NCBI GenBank assembly: GCA_963732005.1
Contig: CAVSXT010000004.1
Span: 1,860,001-1,924,000 of the forward strand
Direction: 5' to 3'
Source: JASLEW01 sp963732005
Lineage (GTDB): Bacteria > Acidobacteriota > Thermoanaerobaculia > Multivoradales > UBA5704
Length of the DNA stretch: 64,000 nt
The notes under the pieces were generated by a model, which saw only the letters and a list, made by a program, of their open reading frames with translations, was not told the DNA's origin and ran no database searches. Shown piece by piece: positions 25,567 through 35,200 of this stretch. Position numbers and translations under genes: made by a program. Positions within the stretch are counted from its first letter, which is position 1, and every line of letters starts with the position of its first letter.

Positions 25567-27633
25567 TCAGATCGGCGGCGTAACGCGCAGGACCGCGACC
25601 GGATTGGGAGGGTCGGTCGAGAAGAGCTCCGGCCGCTTGCCTCCCCGCCAGGCGGAGACCAGGGTGCGCAGAGCCGCCATGCGCGCCTCCGCCTCGGCGC
25701 TCCAGCCCGGGTCCTTGTGCTTGTACCAGGTCTCCGCGGCCTGCTCGCGGAGCATCGCGGCGACCTCGTCCGCTTGCGGGTAGATCTTGTCGAGCTGGTA
25801 GAGACCCTCCTCGAGCTGCGCCATGAGCACCAGGAAGCGCGTCCAGCGGTGCTGCGGGAAATCCATCCCGCTCAGCGCCTCGCCCGCGTTCCTGCCCTTC
25901 TCCTGCATCCGCCGGATGGTCTCCGGCTGCATGGTGAGATTGAGCCCTCCCTCGGAAGGTTGCAGCCGGATCTGAACGATGCGCTCCCGATAGCTGGGGA
26001 GCAGGGCTTGCAGAGCGTCGTGATATCCCTGGCTGGTGTCGAAGATCGCCATCGCAAACTCGAGCAGGCCCGTGATCGGCCGCCACGGCAGCTGCACCGC
26101 GCTCGTCTGGTTGGGGTGAGGCAGGAAGACCTCTCCCGTCGGGTCGCTGTAGGGCGACCGGGGCGCGGCGTGGACATCCGGCGCCATGGGGATTGCGTCC
26201 GCCTTGACCTGACCGGTGCCGGGGACCTTGTCGCCCTCCTGCACGTCCGCCAGGTTCACCCCGAAGGTGGGCCGCCCCGGCGCCCAGCCGTCGAAGAACT
26301 GGATGGGGAAGTTGCTGCAGATGCCGCCGTCGCTCAGCCAGTGCTTGGCGAAGTGCGTATCGGGGTCGTAGCGGAAGTCGGTCCGGGCCTTCGCCGCGTC
26401 GCGAGCCAGGAAGCCGGAGAGCCGGATGGAATAGAGCGGCACCGCCGCGAGCAGGAGCGGGAACGACAGCGACAGACGCGCGGCGACGACGACCGGGAGC
26501 TCGTTGCCCGGCGGCAGGAAGTGAAAGCCATCCGGCAGGAGGCGGTCGGGATGGTCGGGGTTCTTGGAGTGGTAGGTGGCACACACCAGGTGATCGACGA
26601 TGCGTTTGGGGAAGAGCTGCCGCATCTCCTCCTCGCGGAAGAGCAGGTCGTTGCCGGCGAAGTCGCCCACGCGCGGGAAGACCAGCGGACGGCCGAGGGA
26701 GAGGTCGCTCGTCACCATGCGCAGGCTGATCGCGAGGTCCGGCGGTGTTGCGACGCCCGCCGCCGCCGGCTTGCTCCGCTTGCTCTCCAGATCGGCAAAG
26801 GTGAGCGGCGCGGCGCCTGCGGGCCGCCCCGCCAGGCGGTCGATCGCATCGGCCAGCCAGGTGGTGAGCGCTGCCGGCTGGCCGGCTTCCGCGAGGCCGC
26901 TGCAGAGGCCGAACGAGCATTGCCCCGGGAGGCTCGAGGCGATCCGCACCAGCCTCGCCAGCGGCGTGATCAGCTTGCCGAGGAAGCCGCCGAGCAGGGC
27001 CCCGAGGACGAGGGGAACGAGCGCGGCACTGCCCAGGAGCGCCCAGCCCCCGGGATGGTTCCACCACAACCCGACGGCTACCGCGCCCGGAAGGAAGAGG
27101 CAGACAGCTGCCAGCAGGCCAACCGCGCCTCCCCGCCAACAGCCACGGCTCCATTCCTCCGGCAGCTCCTGCCGCAGGATGGGCAACAGCCGCCTTAGCC
27201 ACGCGAGGGCGGACTCGAGCTTTCCACCGCGCCCGGCCGGCCCGGGTCCGCCGAGCGGGAGAGCCGTGCCGGGCTTGGCCATGAACAGCCGGAGCAGGGT
27301 CTCCATCAGCGGCCGGGTCGCCGGCTGAGGCGTGAACAGCTGGAGGAGGAAATCCTTGCCGCATAGCTCGTCGCGGACGGCGCCCAGCCGCTGAAAGCCC
27401 TGACCCTCACGGTCGTACTCCGCCGCCGCGGTCACGGCCGCGGCGATCGCCCCGGCACTGGTGCCGCCAATGCTGCGAAAGCGGTAGGTTTGCTGCAACT
27501 CGAGCACCGCCGGCGGATAGACGACTCCGCTGGTGATCCCGCCCTTCATCACGATGTCGCATTCCTTCCCGGGGTCCGCCTGAAAGGGCACCGGCGAGCT
27601 CGGGCTGTCCGCGCTGCGGGATGGCTCCGCCAT
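25567..27633 (-). CDS. patatin-like phospholipase with internal membrane segments
   Basis: This 688-residue protein has a patatin fold interrupted by a membrane region. The N-terminal part has the oxyanion motif DIVMKGGITSGVVYP and the nucleophile elbow IGGTSAGAIA (about 55-63). Two hydrophobic segments follow at about 168-190 and 197-220. The catalytic aspartate is much further on, in HWLSDGGICSNFPIQFFDG (about 430). Patatins are serine-aspartate lipid acyl hydrolases. The membrane insert suggests it works at the inner membrane. ATG 27633 has GAGGT 6 bp upstream. The C-terminal 200 residues (LLEFAMAIFDTSQGYHDA onwards) are helical and unassigned. Confidence 0.88.
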   Translation of the reverse strand: MAEPSRSADSPSSPVPFQADPGKECDIVMKGGITSGVVYPPAVLELQQTYRFRSIGGTSAGAIAAAVTAAAEYDREGQGFQRLGAVRDELCGKDFLLQLFTPQPATRPLMETLLRLFMAKPGTALPLGGPGPAGRGGKLESALAWLRRLLPILRQELPEEWSRGCWRGGAVGLLAAVCLFLPGAVAVGLWWNHPGGWALLGSAALVPLVLGALLGGFLGKLITPLARLVRIASSLPGQCSFGLCSGLAEAGQPAALTTWLADAIDRLAGRPAGAAPLTFADLESKRSKPAAAGVATPPDLAISLRMVTSDLSLGRPLVFPRVGDFAGNDLLFREEEMRQLFPKRIVDHLVCATYHSKNPDHPDRLLPDGFHFLPPGNELPVVVAARLSLSFPLLLAAVPLYSIRLSGFLARDAAKARTDFRYDPDTHFAKHWLSDGGICSNFPIQFFDGWAPGRPTFGVNLADVQEGDKVPGTGQVKADAIPMAPDVHAAPRSPYSDPTGEVFLPHPNQTSAVQLPWRPITGLLEFAMAIFDTSQGYHDALQALLPSYRERIVQIRLQPSEGGLNLTMQPETIRRMQEKGRNAGEALSGMDFPQHRWTRFLVLMAQLEEGLYQLDKIYPQADEVAAMLREQAAETWYKHKDPGWSAEAEARMAALRTLVSAWRGGKRPELFSTDPPNPVAVLRVTPPI

Positions 27634-27723
27634 GGTTTGACCTCGCCGGCCTCCGGACGGCGTCCGCGTCCCGCAGGCGGCCGCCGAGGAGGCCAGAAGA
27701 TTTGCTCAATTGCTTTACACAAG

Positions 27724-27752
27724 ATTATAAACGCGTGCCTCGAGACAGGCAA
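27724..27752 (-). promoter_or_regulatory. sigma-70-like promoter of the patatin gene
   Basis: On the minus strand TTGCCT (27747-27752) and TATAAT (27724-27729) are separated by 17 bp in an AT-rich patch. The leader to ATG 27633 would be about 80 nt. Confidence 0.65.
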
Positions 27753-27834
27753 GCGCGGTGGCGGACTTGCCTCGATGCGCTCGCACCCGTCCCCGGCAGA
27801 TGGTGAATAATGCGACCTGAGGAATCGGCGCCGC

Positions 27835-29067
27835 ATGGCCCACGAATTGGAAGATTTCGACCACCGCAAGGAGCTTGCGGGCGCGGACCGCGGCAACCCC
27901 GGCAACCCCGGCGGCATCGCGACCCTCGCCCGCGTGCCTCGCGCCCGCCAGGCCATCCTCGACGGCATGCAAGCGGGCCTCCATCTCGGGGCTCAGATCT
28001 ATGTCTCCCGCCGCGGCGAGGTGATCGCCGACGGCGCGGCCGGCGACCGCCTGCCGGGCGTGCCCTTGCGCCGCGACGACCTGATGCTCTGGCTGTCTTC
28101 GACCAAGCCGGTGGCCGCGGTCGCCATCGCCCAACTGTGGGAGCGCGGCGGGCTCGAGCTCGACGATCCGGTGGCCCGCCACGTCCCGGAGTTCGCGGTC
28201 CATGGCAAGGGCGCGATCACGCTGCGGCACCTGCTCACCCATACCGGCGGCATCCGCCTGCTCAACGTCGGCTGGCCGCACGATAGCTGGGACGCGATCG
28301 TCGCCCGCGTCGCCGCCATGCGGCCCGAGCCGCGCTGGGTGCCGGGCCGCAAGGCCGGCTATCACCACGCCTCGAGCTGGTTCCTGCTCGGCGAGGTGGT
28401 GCGCCGTTTGGACGGCCGCGACTTCTCCCGCTACGCGCGCGAGGAGGTCTTCGCGCCCGTCGGCATGGCGGACTGCTGGGTGGGAATGCCGGTCGAGGTC
28501 TACCGCGAGCTGCGCGATCAGGGCAGGCTCTGCCCCGTCTACGACACCGCGGAGCCGCCCGGCGGCCCACCGCGGCCGCTGGGCTGGGACAGCGAGGCCT
28601 GGTGCACGGGCTCGCACCCGGGCGGCAACGGCTACGGTCCCATCGCGCAGCTCGGCCGCTTCTACGAGATGCTGCTGGCGCGCGGCGAGGCCGGCGGCGG
28701 CGCCGCGGGACGGCGCATCCTCTCGCCGCAGGCGGTCGAGGCGATGACCGCCCGCCACCGCGCCGGCATGCTGGACCACACCTTCCAGCACGTCCTGGAC
28801 TGGGGCCTCGGCTTCATCGTCAACTCGCGCCAGTACGGCGCCGAAACCGTCCCCTACGGCTACGGCGATCTCGCCGCGCCGCGCACCTTCGGCCACAGCG
28901 GCTACCGCTCCTCCACCGCCTTCGCCGACCCCGAGAACGGCCTGGCCGTCGCCCTCGCCTTCAACGGCACGCCCGCCAACGACGCCCACGAGCGCCGTCT
29001 CCGCGCCGTCCTCGACGCTCTCTACGAGGATCTTGGGTTGGCGCCGGCGACCGCCGACACCGCTTGA
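27835..29067 (+). CDS. beta-lactamase family serine hydrolase (class C-like esterase)
   Basis: This 410-residue protein has the three motifs of the class C beta-lactamase/DD-peptidase/EstB group: S-x-x-K in WLSSTKPVAA (near residue 89), Y-x-S in GYHHASSWFLLG, and H-x-G in TFGHSGYRSST. Members are esterases, peptidases or beta-lactamases, and the sequence does not say which. No signal peptide is visible, which argues for a cytoplasmic esterase. ATG 27835 has TGAGGA about 13 bp upstream, and an AATAAT hexamer lies slightly further up. It is divergent from the patatin gene. Confidence 0.9.
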   Translation: MAHELEDFDHRKELAGADRGNPGNPGGIATLARVPRARQAILDGMQAGLHLGAQIYVSRRGEVIADGAAGDRLPGVPLRRDDLMLWLSSTKPVAAVAIAQLWERGGLELDDPVARHVPEFAVHGKGAITLRHLLTHTGGIRLLNVGWPHDSWDAIVARVAAMRPEPRWVPGRKAGYHHASSWFLLGEVVRRLDGRDFSRYAREEVFAPVGMADCWVGMPVEVYRELRDQGRLCPVYDTAEPPGGPPRPLGWDSEAWCTGSHPGGNGYGPIAQLGRFYEMLLARGEAGGGAAGRRILSPQAVEAMTARHRAGMLDHTFQHVLDWGLGFIVNSRQYGAETVPYGYGDLAAPRTFGHSGYRSSTAFADPENGLAVALAFNGTPANDAHERRLRAVLDALYEDLGLAPATADTA

Positions 29068-29208
29068 CCGCGATGGGCGAAGGGGGAATGCGGCCGGGCC
29101 GGCTGGAAGCACCGCGCCCGGCCCCCGCGTCGCGGTGCTTGGGTGCGGACGAGGAGACTCTGCGGGCCGGAACCTGAGGGACCCGGCGGGGAGCCACGCC
29201 CTACGGGA

Positions 29209-29997
29209 TCAGTGTGCCGCGGCGGCCGGGGCCTGGGGGCGGGTGGCTCCCATGTCGACCTCCGACGCCCGGATCGAGTACAGGTTGCCGCCGCGGTCGC
29301 GCGCGATGATCATGTTCCCCGATTGCCTGGGCCGCTCCACCGAGGCCAGGGCCATGCCGTCGCGGAGGATGACCGCATAGGGTGCGACCATGTCCGATCT
29401 CTTGGTCAGGATGGGAAGCTCATCCTCTCGCGGTCTACCCGCGTTGGGGCCGAGTCCGACCGTCCAGGGGTCGGTCGCGTACTCGGTGCCGTTCTGGAAT
29501 GCTCTCGACCCAACGTTCTGAGTCTCCGTCTGCTTCAAGCCCGGCGCCGAAAGGGGAAGGTCAGGGCAAGGTCCGCCGTAGGTGTAGTAGTAAACGCCGC
29601 CCGCGCCCTCGCAGGCCCAGCGGAACTCGTGCGCCTTGGCGATCTCGGCGGCGCCCTTGGGCGTCCGTGCGGCCGCGCCGGTGGGCATGGCCCCGGCACG
29701 GTTGAGCCGGGGGACCACGGGCTGGATACCGCGCACGTTGGGCACGTTGGCGCGCGTGTTGGGCATGTTGGCGCGCGTGTTGGGCATGTTGCCCCGCGTG
29801 TTGACGCTGGTGTTGGGCGAATAACCGCGCGACGGCGCGGAGGCCGAGTGCGAGCCACCGCCGCTGCTATGGGCCGCGGGTGGGGGTGGAGGCGCTGGCG
29901 CGCTGCCGCCGCCATGGCTGCCGCTGGCACTGGCGCTGACTGCGCCGCCAGCCATGGCTACCAGAGCGAGGGCCATCGGCAGTCGTCGTAGGCTCAT
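29209..29997 (-). CDS. secreted repeat-containing protein of unknown function
   Basis: This 262-residue protein starts at ATG 29997 after GGGAGGG. A signal peptide covers about 1-25 (LPMALALVAMAGGAVSASASG). Next is a low-complexity region of Gly/Ser/Pro/His, then three copies of the 7-residue unit MPNTRAN (residues about 66-86), and a C-terminal domain of about 130 residues containing GVYYYTYGGPCPDLPLSA and PYAVILRDGMALASVERP. I do not recognise the C-terminal domain. The longer frame to 30390 is rejected because it lacks a ribosome-binding site and runs through the promoter. Confidence 0.7.
   Translation of the reverse strand: MSLRRLPMALALVAMAGGAVSASASGSHGGGSAPAPPPPPAAHSSGGGSHSASAPSRGYSPNTSVNTRGNMPNTRANMPNTRANVPNVRGIQPVVPRLNRAGAMPTGAAARTPKGAAEIAKAHEFRWACEGAGGVYYYTYGGPCPDLPLSAPGLKQTETQNVGSRAFQNGTEYATDPWTVGLGPNAGRPREDELPILTKRSDMVAPYAVILRDGMALASVERPRQSGNMIIARDRGGNLYSIRASEVDMGATRPQAPAAAAH
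29740..29802 (-). repeat. three 21-bp in-frame tandem repeats
   Basis: Three 21-bp units (29740-29760, 29761-29781, 29782-29802) encode the MPNTRAN-like heptapeptides of the secreted protein. The outer units carry one or two substitutions. Confidence 0.85.
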
Positions 29998-30109
29998 CGA
30001 TCCCTCCCCAGATGTATCGCGGGCGCCAATAGTTCTCGTACGCTGTCCGAGCCTCGCGCGCACACCACCGGCAAGCGCATCGCGAACCTGGACTGTTGGC
30101 TTCTCCGCT

Positions 30110-30138
30110 ACTTTAGCCCTTGGGGATTCGATCGTCAA
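30110..30138 (-). promoter_or_regulatory. promoter of the secreted repeat protein
   Basis: On the minus strand TTGACG (30133-30138) and TAAAGT (30110-30115) are separated by 17 bp. The leader to ATG 29997 would be about 105 nt. Confidence 0.6.
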
Positions 30139-30334
30139 GGGCATCACCGGCGCCATGATATAAAGTGATATATTCGCAAATGTCGATAATTGATCATCGC
30201 GCCGATCGCTTCCTGCCGGCGTCGATCCGGCCGCCGCCGGCGCGCTGCAGGCATGTACCTGGGGTGCCCGCCGGAACCTTCCGGGCTGGCCTGCCTGCCG
30301 GACGCCGCGGGATCGCGGCCATGGCTTTCCGCTG

Positions 30335-30340
30335 TAGAAT
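30335..30340 (+). promoter_or_regulatory. -10-like hexamer upstream of the small precursor gene
   Basis: TAGAAT lies 53 bp upstream of ATG 30393 and 11 bp before an in-frame ATG at 30351. No good -35 is visible. The hexamer is inside the small palindrome GTAGA-A-TCTAC. Confidence 0.4.
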
Positions 30341-30392
30341 CTACGCAGCCATGAGGCGATCCCGGAAACCAGGGGCTCGATGGGAGGCACGC

Positions 30393-30563
30393 ATGAAGAA
30401 GCTCGAAAGAAAGCTCGATCTGCACCGCGAAACCCTGCACCTTCTGGCGGCGCGGGAGATCGCCGGCGCCGAGCTGCGGCGGATGGCCGGCTACGGTCCC
30501 CAAACCAGCGAGCGGATCGTCTGCTGCAACACCGGCACTCTCACCGGCGCCGCACTGGACTGA
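30393..30563 (+). CDS. lanthipeptide-like RiPP precursor peptide (56 aa)
   Basis: This 56-residue ORF begins at ATG 30393 with GGGAGG 6 bp upstream. The N-terminal part MKKLERKLDLHRETLHLLAA has the K-x-L-x-L-x-(R/K)ETL-x-x-L pattern I know from leaders of class I lanthipeptide-like precursors, and the same LHRETL occurs in the peptide at 39113. The tail GYGPQTSERIVCCNTGTLTG, then AALD, is rich in Thr and has a Cys pair, suitable for dehydration and thioether rings. Unlike the 39113 peptide it lacks a clean GG; MAG precedes the tail. No modifying enzyme is adjacent. The longer frame from 30165 is rejected: its codons upstream of 30393 carry no conserved feature. A second possible start is ATG 30351. 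Confidence 0.65.
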   Translation: MKKLERKLDLHRETLHLLAAREIAGAELRRMAGYGPQTSERIVCCNTGTLTGAALD

Positions 30564-30678
30564 CCCGCCGTCCACTCCGGTGGATGCCGAAGGGCCACGC
30601 CGCAGCCGGGCGCTGCGCCTCGCGCAGGCGCTATCCGCCACGACTGCCTGACGGCAGGAGCTGCAAACAGCAGGACCG

Positions 30679-32217
30679 CTACGGGAACCGGCCGCTGCCC
30701 ACCAGGTAGTCGAGCCGCGCCTGGCGGGCGGCGTCCTCGGCATTCGCTACCGCGGTGTCGGCGTCGCGGGCGCGGCGCTGGGCGTCCAGGACGTCCAGGC
30801 TGGTGGAGGCGCCGGCGTTGTAGCTCAGGTTCACGATGTCGAGCGCGTCGTGGGCCTGGGTGGCGGCGCGGCGGGCGCTGATCAAGCCCTGATCGGCTAG
30901 GCGGATGGCTTCGCCGGCGATGCGCACGTCCGAACGCGCCTGCACCTTGCCGCCCGTCAGGTTGGCCGCCGCCTCGTCCACCAGCGCGCGGCGCTCCTTT
31001 TTCTCGCCGCGCCGCAGGCCGCCGTCGAAGATCGGCACGTTGAGCTGCAGCACCGCCTGCCAGCTGTGCGAGAGCGCGAAACCCGTGCTGGGCTGCTGCA
31101 GCAGCTCCTGGAAATTCAGACCCAGCGTCGGCACCCAGTCGCGCCAGCTGTCGCGCAGCACGTGCTCGGCCGCGGTCTGCCGCATCGCCAGCACCGCCAC
31201 GTCGGCGCGCTTGGTCTCGACGCCTGACATCGCCTCGCCGACCGGCGGCAGGTCCTCGAAGGCCGGCTCGTCGGCGGTGTCGTAGGGGCCGTCGGTGGAC
31301 AGCAGCACGCCCAGCGCCTCCTGGGCCCGGCGCAGCTCGAGCGTCGCCTGCTCGACCAGCACCTCGTCGTTGGAGACGTCCTGGGCCGCCTGCACCTCTT
31401 CGAGTCGGCTGGCGGCGCCCGCCACCTGCCGCTGGTGCGAGACGTCGAAATGCGCCCGGGCAGTGTCGAGCGCCCGCTGGTTGGCGTCGATCGTGCGGTG
31501 GCGCGCGATCACCGTCAGGAAGGCGTTGGCGGTCGCCATCGCCACCCGGCGCTTGGCGTCGGCGACCGAGAGCTGGGCGATGGTCTGGTTGTCGATGGCA
31601 TGGGCCCACTGCGCCCAACTGGTCAGGTTCACCAGCGGCGCCGTGATCGTGCCGGTCTCGTTCTTGACGTCGTGCGGCTGGAAGACCACGCCGGCAAAGG
31701 CGATCTCGTAGCCGAAGCGGGTGTAGGAGGCGGAGGCGCTGACCTGCGGCAGCGAGCTCGACCGCGTTTGCAGCACCAACGCCTCGGCCCGCAGCACCTC
31801 CGCCACCGCCTGCCGCACGGTGGTGTTCTGGGCCAGCACGCGGTCGATGGCGTCGCGGAAGGTGATGCGCTCGGCCGGCGCGGCCGGCGAGACGCCGGCA
31901 ATGCCGCCGACACCGCCGACGCCGCCGGCAGCCGGCTCGGTGCCGGTCGAGGCCGGGCCGGCGCCCGCGGCAGCCGTCCCGCTGCCGGGCGCGGCCGCCG
32001 GCGCGGCGGTGCCGGCGCCGGCCGTGCCGCCGGCCGGAGTGCCGGCGCCCGGCGGCGTCCCGGAAATCGGCACCGTGGGCGTGGCGGTCGGCGCCGCCGG
32101 CGATTGCGCCGTCGCGGCGCTCGCCACGGCCAGGACGAGAGCGACGCCGAGAGCCAGCACGGCGACCCCGGATACCACGCGACGGAAGGTTCTGATCGAA
32201 AGGGTTTCATCACGCAT
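30679..32217 (-). CDS. TolC family outer-membrane efflux protein
   Basis: This 512-residue protein has a signal peptide (about 12-37), a long Ala/Gly/Pro/Thr-rich segment (about 38-105), then the two TolC-type repeats: ITFRDAIDRVLAQNTTVRQA and a second alpha-hairpin half around residues 330-500, with VLQLNVPIFDGGLRRGEKKE and SYNAGASTSLDVLDAQRRAR as the repeat signatures. It forms the outer-membrane channel for the RND pump immediately upstream; its start overlaps the RND stop by 8 bp. The low-complexity N-terminal segment is not in typical TolC proteins. Confidence 0.92.
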   Translation of the reverse strand: MRDETLSIRTFRRVVSGVAVLALGVALVLAVASAATAQSPAAPTATPTVPISGTPPGAGTPAGGTAGAGTAAPAAAPGSGTAAAGAGPASTGTEPAAGGVGGVGGIAGVSPAAPAERITFRDAIDRVLAQNTTVRQAVAEVLRAEALVLQTRSSSLPQVSASASYTRFGYEIAFAGVVFQPHDVKNETGTITAPLVNLTSWAQWAHAIDNQTIAQLSVADAKRRVAMATANAFLTVIARHRTIDANQRALDTARAHFDVSHQRQVAGAASRLEEVQAAQDVSNDEVLVEQATLELRRAQEALGVLLSTDGPYDTADEPAFEDLPPVGEAMSGVETKRADVAVLAMRQTAAEHVLRDSWRDWVPTLGLNFQELLQQPSTGFALSHSWQAVLQLNVPIFDGGLRRGEKKERRALVDEAAANLTGGKVQARSDVRIAGEAIRLADQGLISARRAATQAHDALDIVNLSYNAGASTSLDVLDAQRRARDADTAVANAEDAARQARLDYLVGSGRFP

Positions 32218-35200
32218 GGTCTGGGTTGCCTCCCGCCGCCTGCACCGCGGGCTCCGTCGCGGGCGCGTCCGCCTCCGCTGGACGGCCGCCTCCCGGGAAG
32301 AGGCTGCGGATGATCACGTAGAGCACGGGGATGATGACGAGGTTGAGCACCGTCGACACCAGCATGCCGCCGAACACCGCGGTACCGACCGAATGGCGGC
32401 CTTCCTTGCCGGCGCCGGTGGCGAACACCAGCGGCAGCACGCCGAGGATGAAGGCGAAGGAGGTCATCAGGATCGGCCGCAGGCGGATGCGCGCCGCCTC
32501 CACCGCCGCCTCGATCAGACCGTGGCCGCGCCCGCGCAGCTGCTCGGCGAACTCGACGATCAGGATCGAGTTCTTCGCCGCCAAACCGATCAGCATCACC
32601 AGGCCGATCTGGACGTAGACGTCGTCCTGCAAGCCGCGCAGCGCCGCCGCCGCCAGCGCGCCGAAGATCGCCAGCGGCACCGCCAGCAGGATGATGAACG
32701 GCAGCGTGAAGCTCTCGTACTGCGCCGAGAGCGTCAGGTAGACCACCAGCAGCCCCAGGCCGAAGAGCAGCGCCGACTGGCCGCCGGAACGGATCTCCTC
32801 GAGCGACAGGCCCGACCACTGGTAGCTGAAGCCCTGCGGCATCGTGCTCTTGGCCAGCTTCTCCATCTCGGCGATCGCCTGCCCGGAGCTGAAGCCCGGC
32901 GCCGCCGCGCCGGTGATCTCGGCCGAACGGAAGAGGTTGTAGTGATTGATCAGCTGCGGCCCGGTGGTCTCGCCGATCGTCACCAGGTTGTCGAGCGCCA
33001 CCAGGCCGCCGCGATCCGAGCGCACGTAGTACTGGCGGATGTCGTCGGGGCGGGTGCGGAAGCGGCCGGCAGCCTGGACGTAGACGCGATAGGAACGGTT
33101 GTTGAAGTTGAAGTCGTTGACGTATTCGGAGCCCAGCAGCACCTGCAGGGTGTCGTCGACCTGGGAGAGCGGCACGCCGAGGCTCTTCGCCTTCTCACGG
33201 TCGATGGTCACCAGCAGCTGCGGGTCGTTGGCGGTGTAGCTCGAGTACAGCGTGTGCAGTTGCGGGTCGGCGTTGCCCTTGCCGATCATCGCGTGGGTGG
33301 CGTCGGCCAGCGCCTGCACCGTCGAGCCGCTCTGGTCGAGCACCTCGAACTGGAAGCCGCCGTAGATGCCGAGGCCGTTGATCGAAGGCGGCAGCACCGG
33401 GATCACCAGGGCGCCCGGGATACCGCCGAACAGCGGCCCGAACAGCCGGCCGATGATCGCCTGCGCGGAGTGCTCGGCCCCCGGCCGTTCCTTCAGCGGC
33501 TTGAGGCCGGCGAACATCAGGCCGGCGTTTGGCGCGCTGCCGGTGAAGCTGAAGCCGGTGACCGCGAACACGCTCTGGATCTCCGGGATGGTGTGCATCA
33601 CCCCGACCGCCTGCTTGGCGATGGCGGTGGTGTAGTCGAGCGACGCTCCGGGCGGCGCCTGGATGATGGCGATGATGTAATCCTGATCTTCGTCGGGCAC
33701 GAAGGCGGTGGGCACCCGGTTGAAGATCCACGCGGTGAGGCCGAGGCCACAGAGGAACGCCACCACCACCCACCAGCGCCGGCGCTCCAGCCGCTCGAGC
33801 GTCCGGCGGTACCAGCCGTTGAGGCCGGTGATGCCGCGGTTGAAGGCGCCGAAGAAGCCGCGGTGCGCCGTCTCCTCGCGCCGCAGCCAGAGCGCGGCGA
33901 GCGCCGGCGTCAGGGTCAGGGCGTTGAACGCCGAGATCGCCACCGAGCAGGCGATGGTGAGCGAGAACTGCTTGTACAGCAGCCCGGTGGTGCCGGGGAA
34001 GAACGCCACCGGCACGAACACCGACACCAGCACCAGCGAGGTGGCGATGACCGCGCCGGTGATTTCACGCATCGCCACCGACGCCGCCGCCATCACCGTC
34101 ATCTCGCTCTCGCGGATGTGGCGCTGGATGTTTTCGATCACCACGATCGCGTCGTCGACCACCAGGCCGGTGGCCAGGGTGAGGCCGAACAGGGTCAGGG
34201 TGTTGATCGAGAACCCGAGCAGCTTGACCAGCGCGAAGGTGCCGACCAGCGACACCGGAATGGTGATCGCCGGGATCAGCGTCGTGCGCCAATCCTGCAG
34301 GAAGATGAAGATCACCAGGATCACGAAGAGGATCGCCTGCAGCAGGGTGAACAGCACCTCCCGGATCGACTCGCCGACCACCGTCGTGGTGTCGAAGGCG
34401 ATGGTGCCCTTGAGGCCGGGCGGGAAGCGCTGCCGCAGCCGCAGCAGCTCGGTCTTGACCGCCTTGTCCACCTCGAGCGCGTTGGCGCTGGGCAGCTGGA
34501 AGACCGCGAAGCCGATCGCCGGGACGTCGCCGAAGGTCAGGTTGCTGTCGTAGTTCTCGGAACCGAGCTCGACGGTGCCGACGTCCTTGAGCTTGACCAG
34601 GGTGCCGTCCTGCTGCGCCTTGACGATGATGTTGCCGAACTCGGCGGGCTCGCTCAGCCGCCCCACCACCCGCACGCTGATCTCGAAGCCCTGTCCGCTC
34701 GGCACCGGCGGCTGGCCGACCTGCCCCGCCGCCACCTCGACGTTCTGCTCACGCAGCGCCGCCAGCACGTCGGTGGCGGTCAGGTTGCGGCCGGCGAGCA
34801 GCGCCGGATCGAGCCAGACGCGCATCGCGTACTTGCGCTCGGCGAAGATCTGCACGTCGGACACGCCCTTGATGCGCTTCAACGAGTCGCGCATGTAGAC
34901 GTCGACGTAGTTGCTCATGAATTTGGCGTCGTACTCGCCGTGCTCGCAGTAGACGCCGACCACCAGCACGATGGCATTCGAAGCCTTGGCCACGGTGACG
35001 CCGGTGGTCTTGACCTCGTTGGGCAGGCGCCCGAGCGCGATCGAAACGCGGTTCTGCACGTCCACCGCGGCGAGGTCGATGTTGCGGTCCAGCTCGAAGA
35101 CGGCGGTGATGTTGCTCAGACCGTTGTTGCCGCTGGTCGAGGTCAGGTAGCGCATGCCCTCGGCGCCGTTGATCTGCTGCTCGAGCGGGGTGGTGACCGC

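Larger units (their letters stand above)
29998..30392. other. 395-bp divergent promoter region with an AT-rich patch
   Basis: The region between the secreted protein (minus) and the small precursor gene (plus) holds promoters for both, at 30110-30138 and 30335-30340. A notably AT-rich stretch lies at about 30155-30200. No further gene is supported. Confidence 0.6.

Noticed and set aside
25478..27364. 628-codon minus-strand frame overlapping the patatin gene
   Set aside because: It is an out-of-frame reading of the patatin gene, which has the catalytic motifs.
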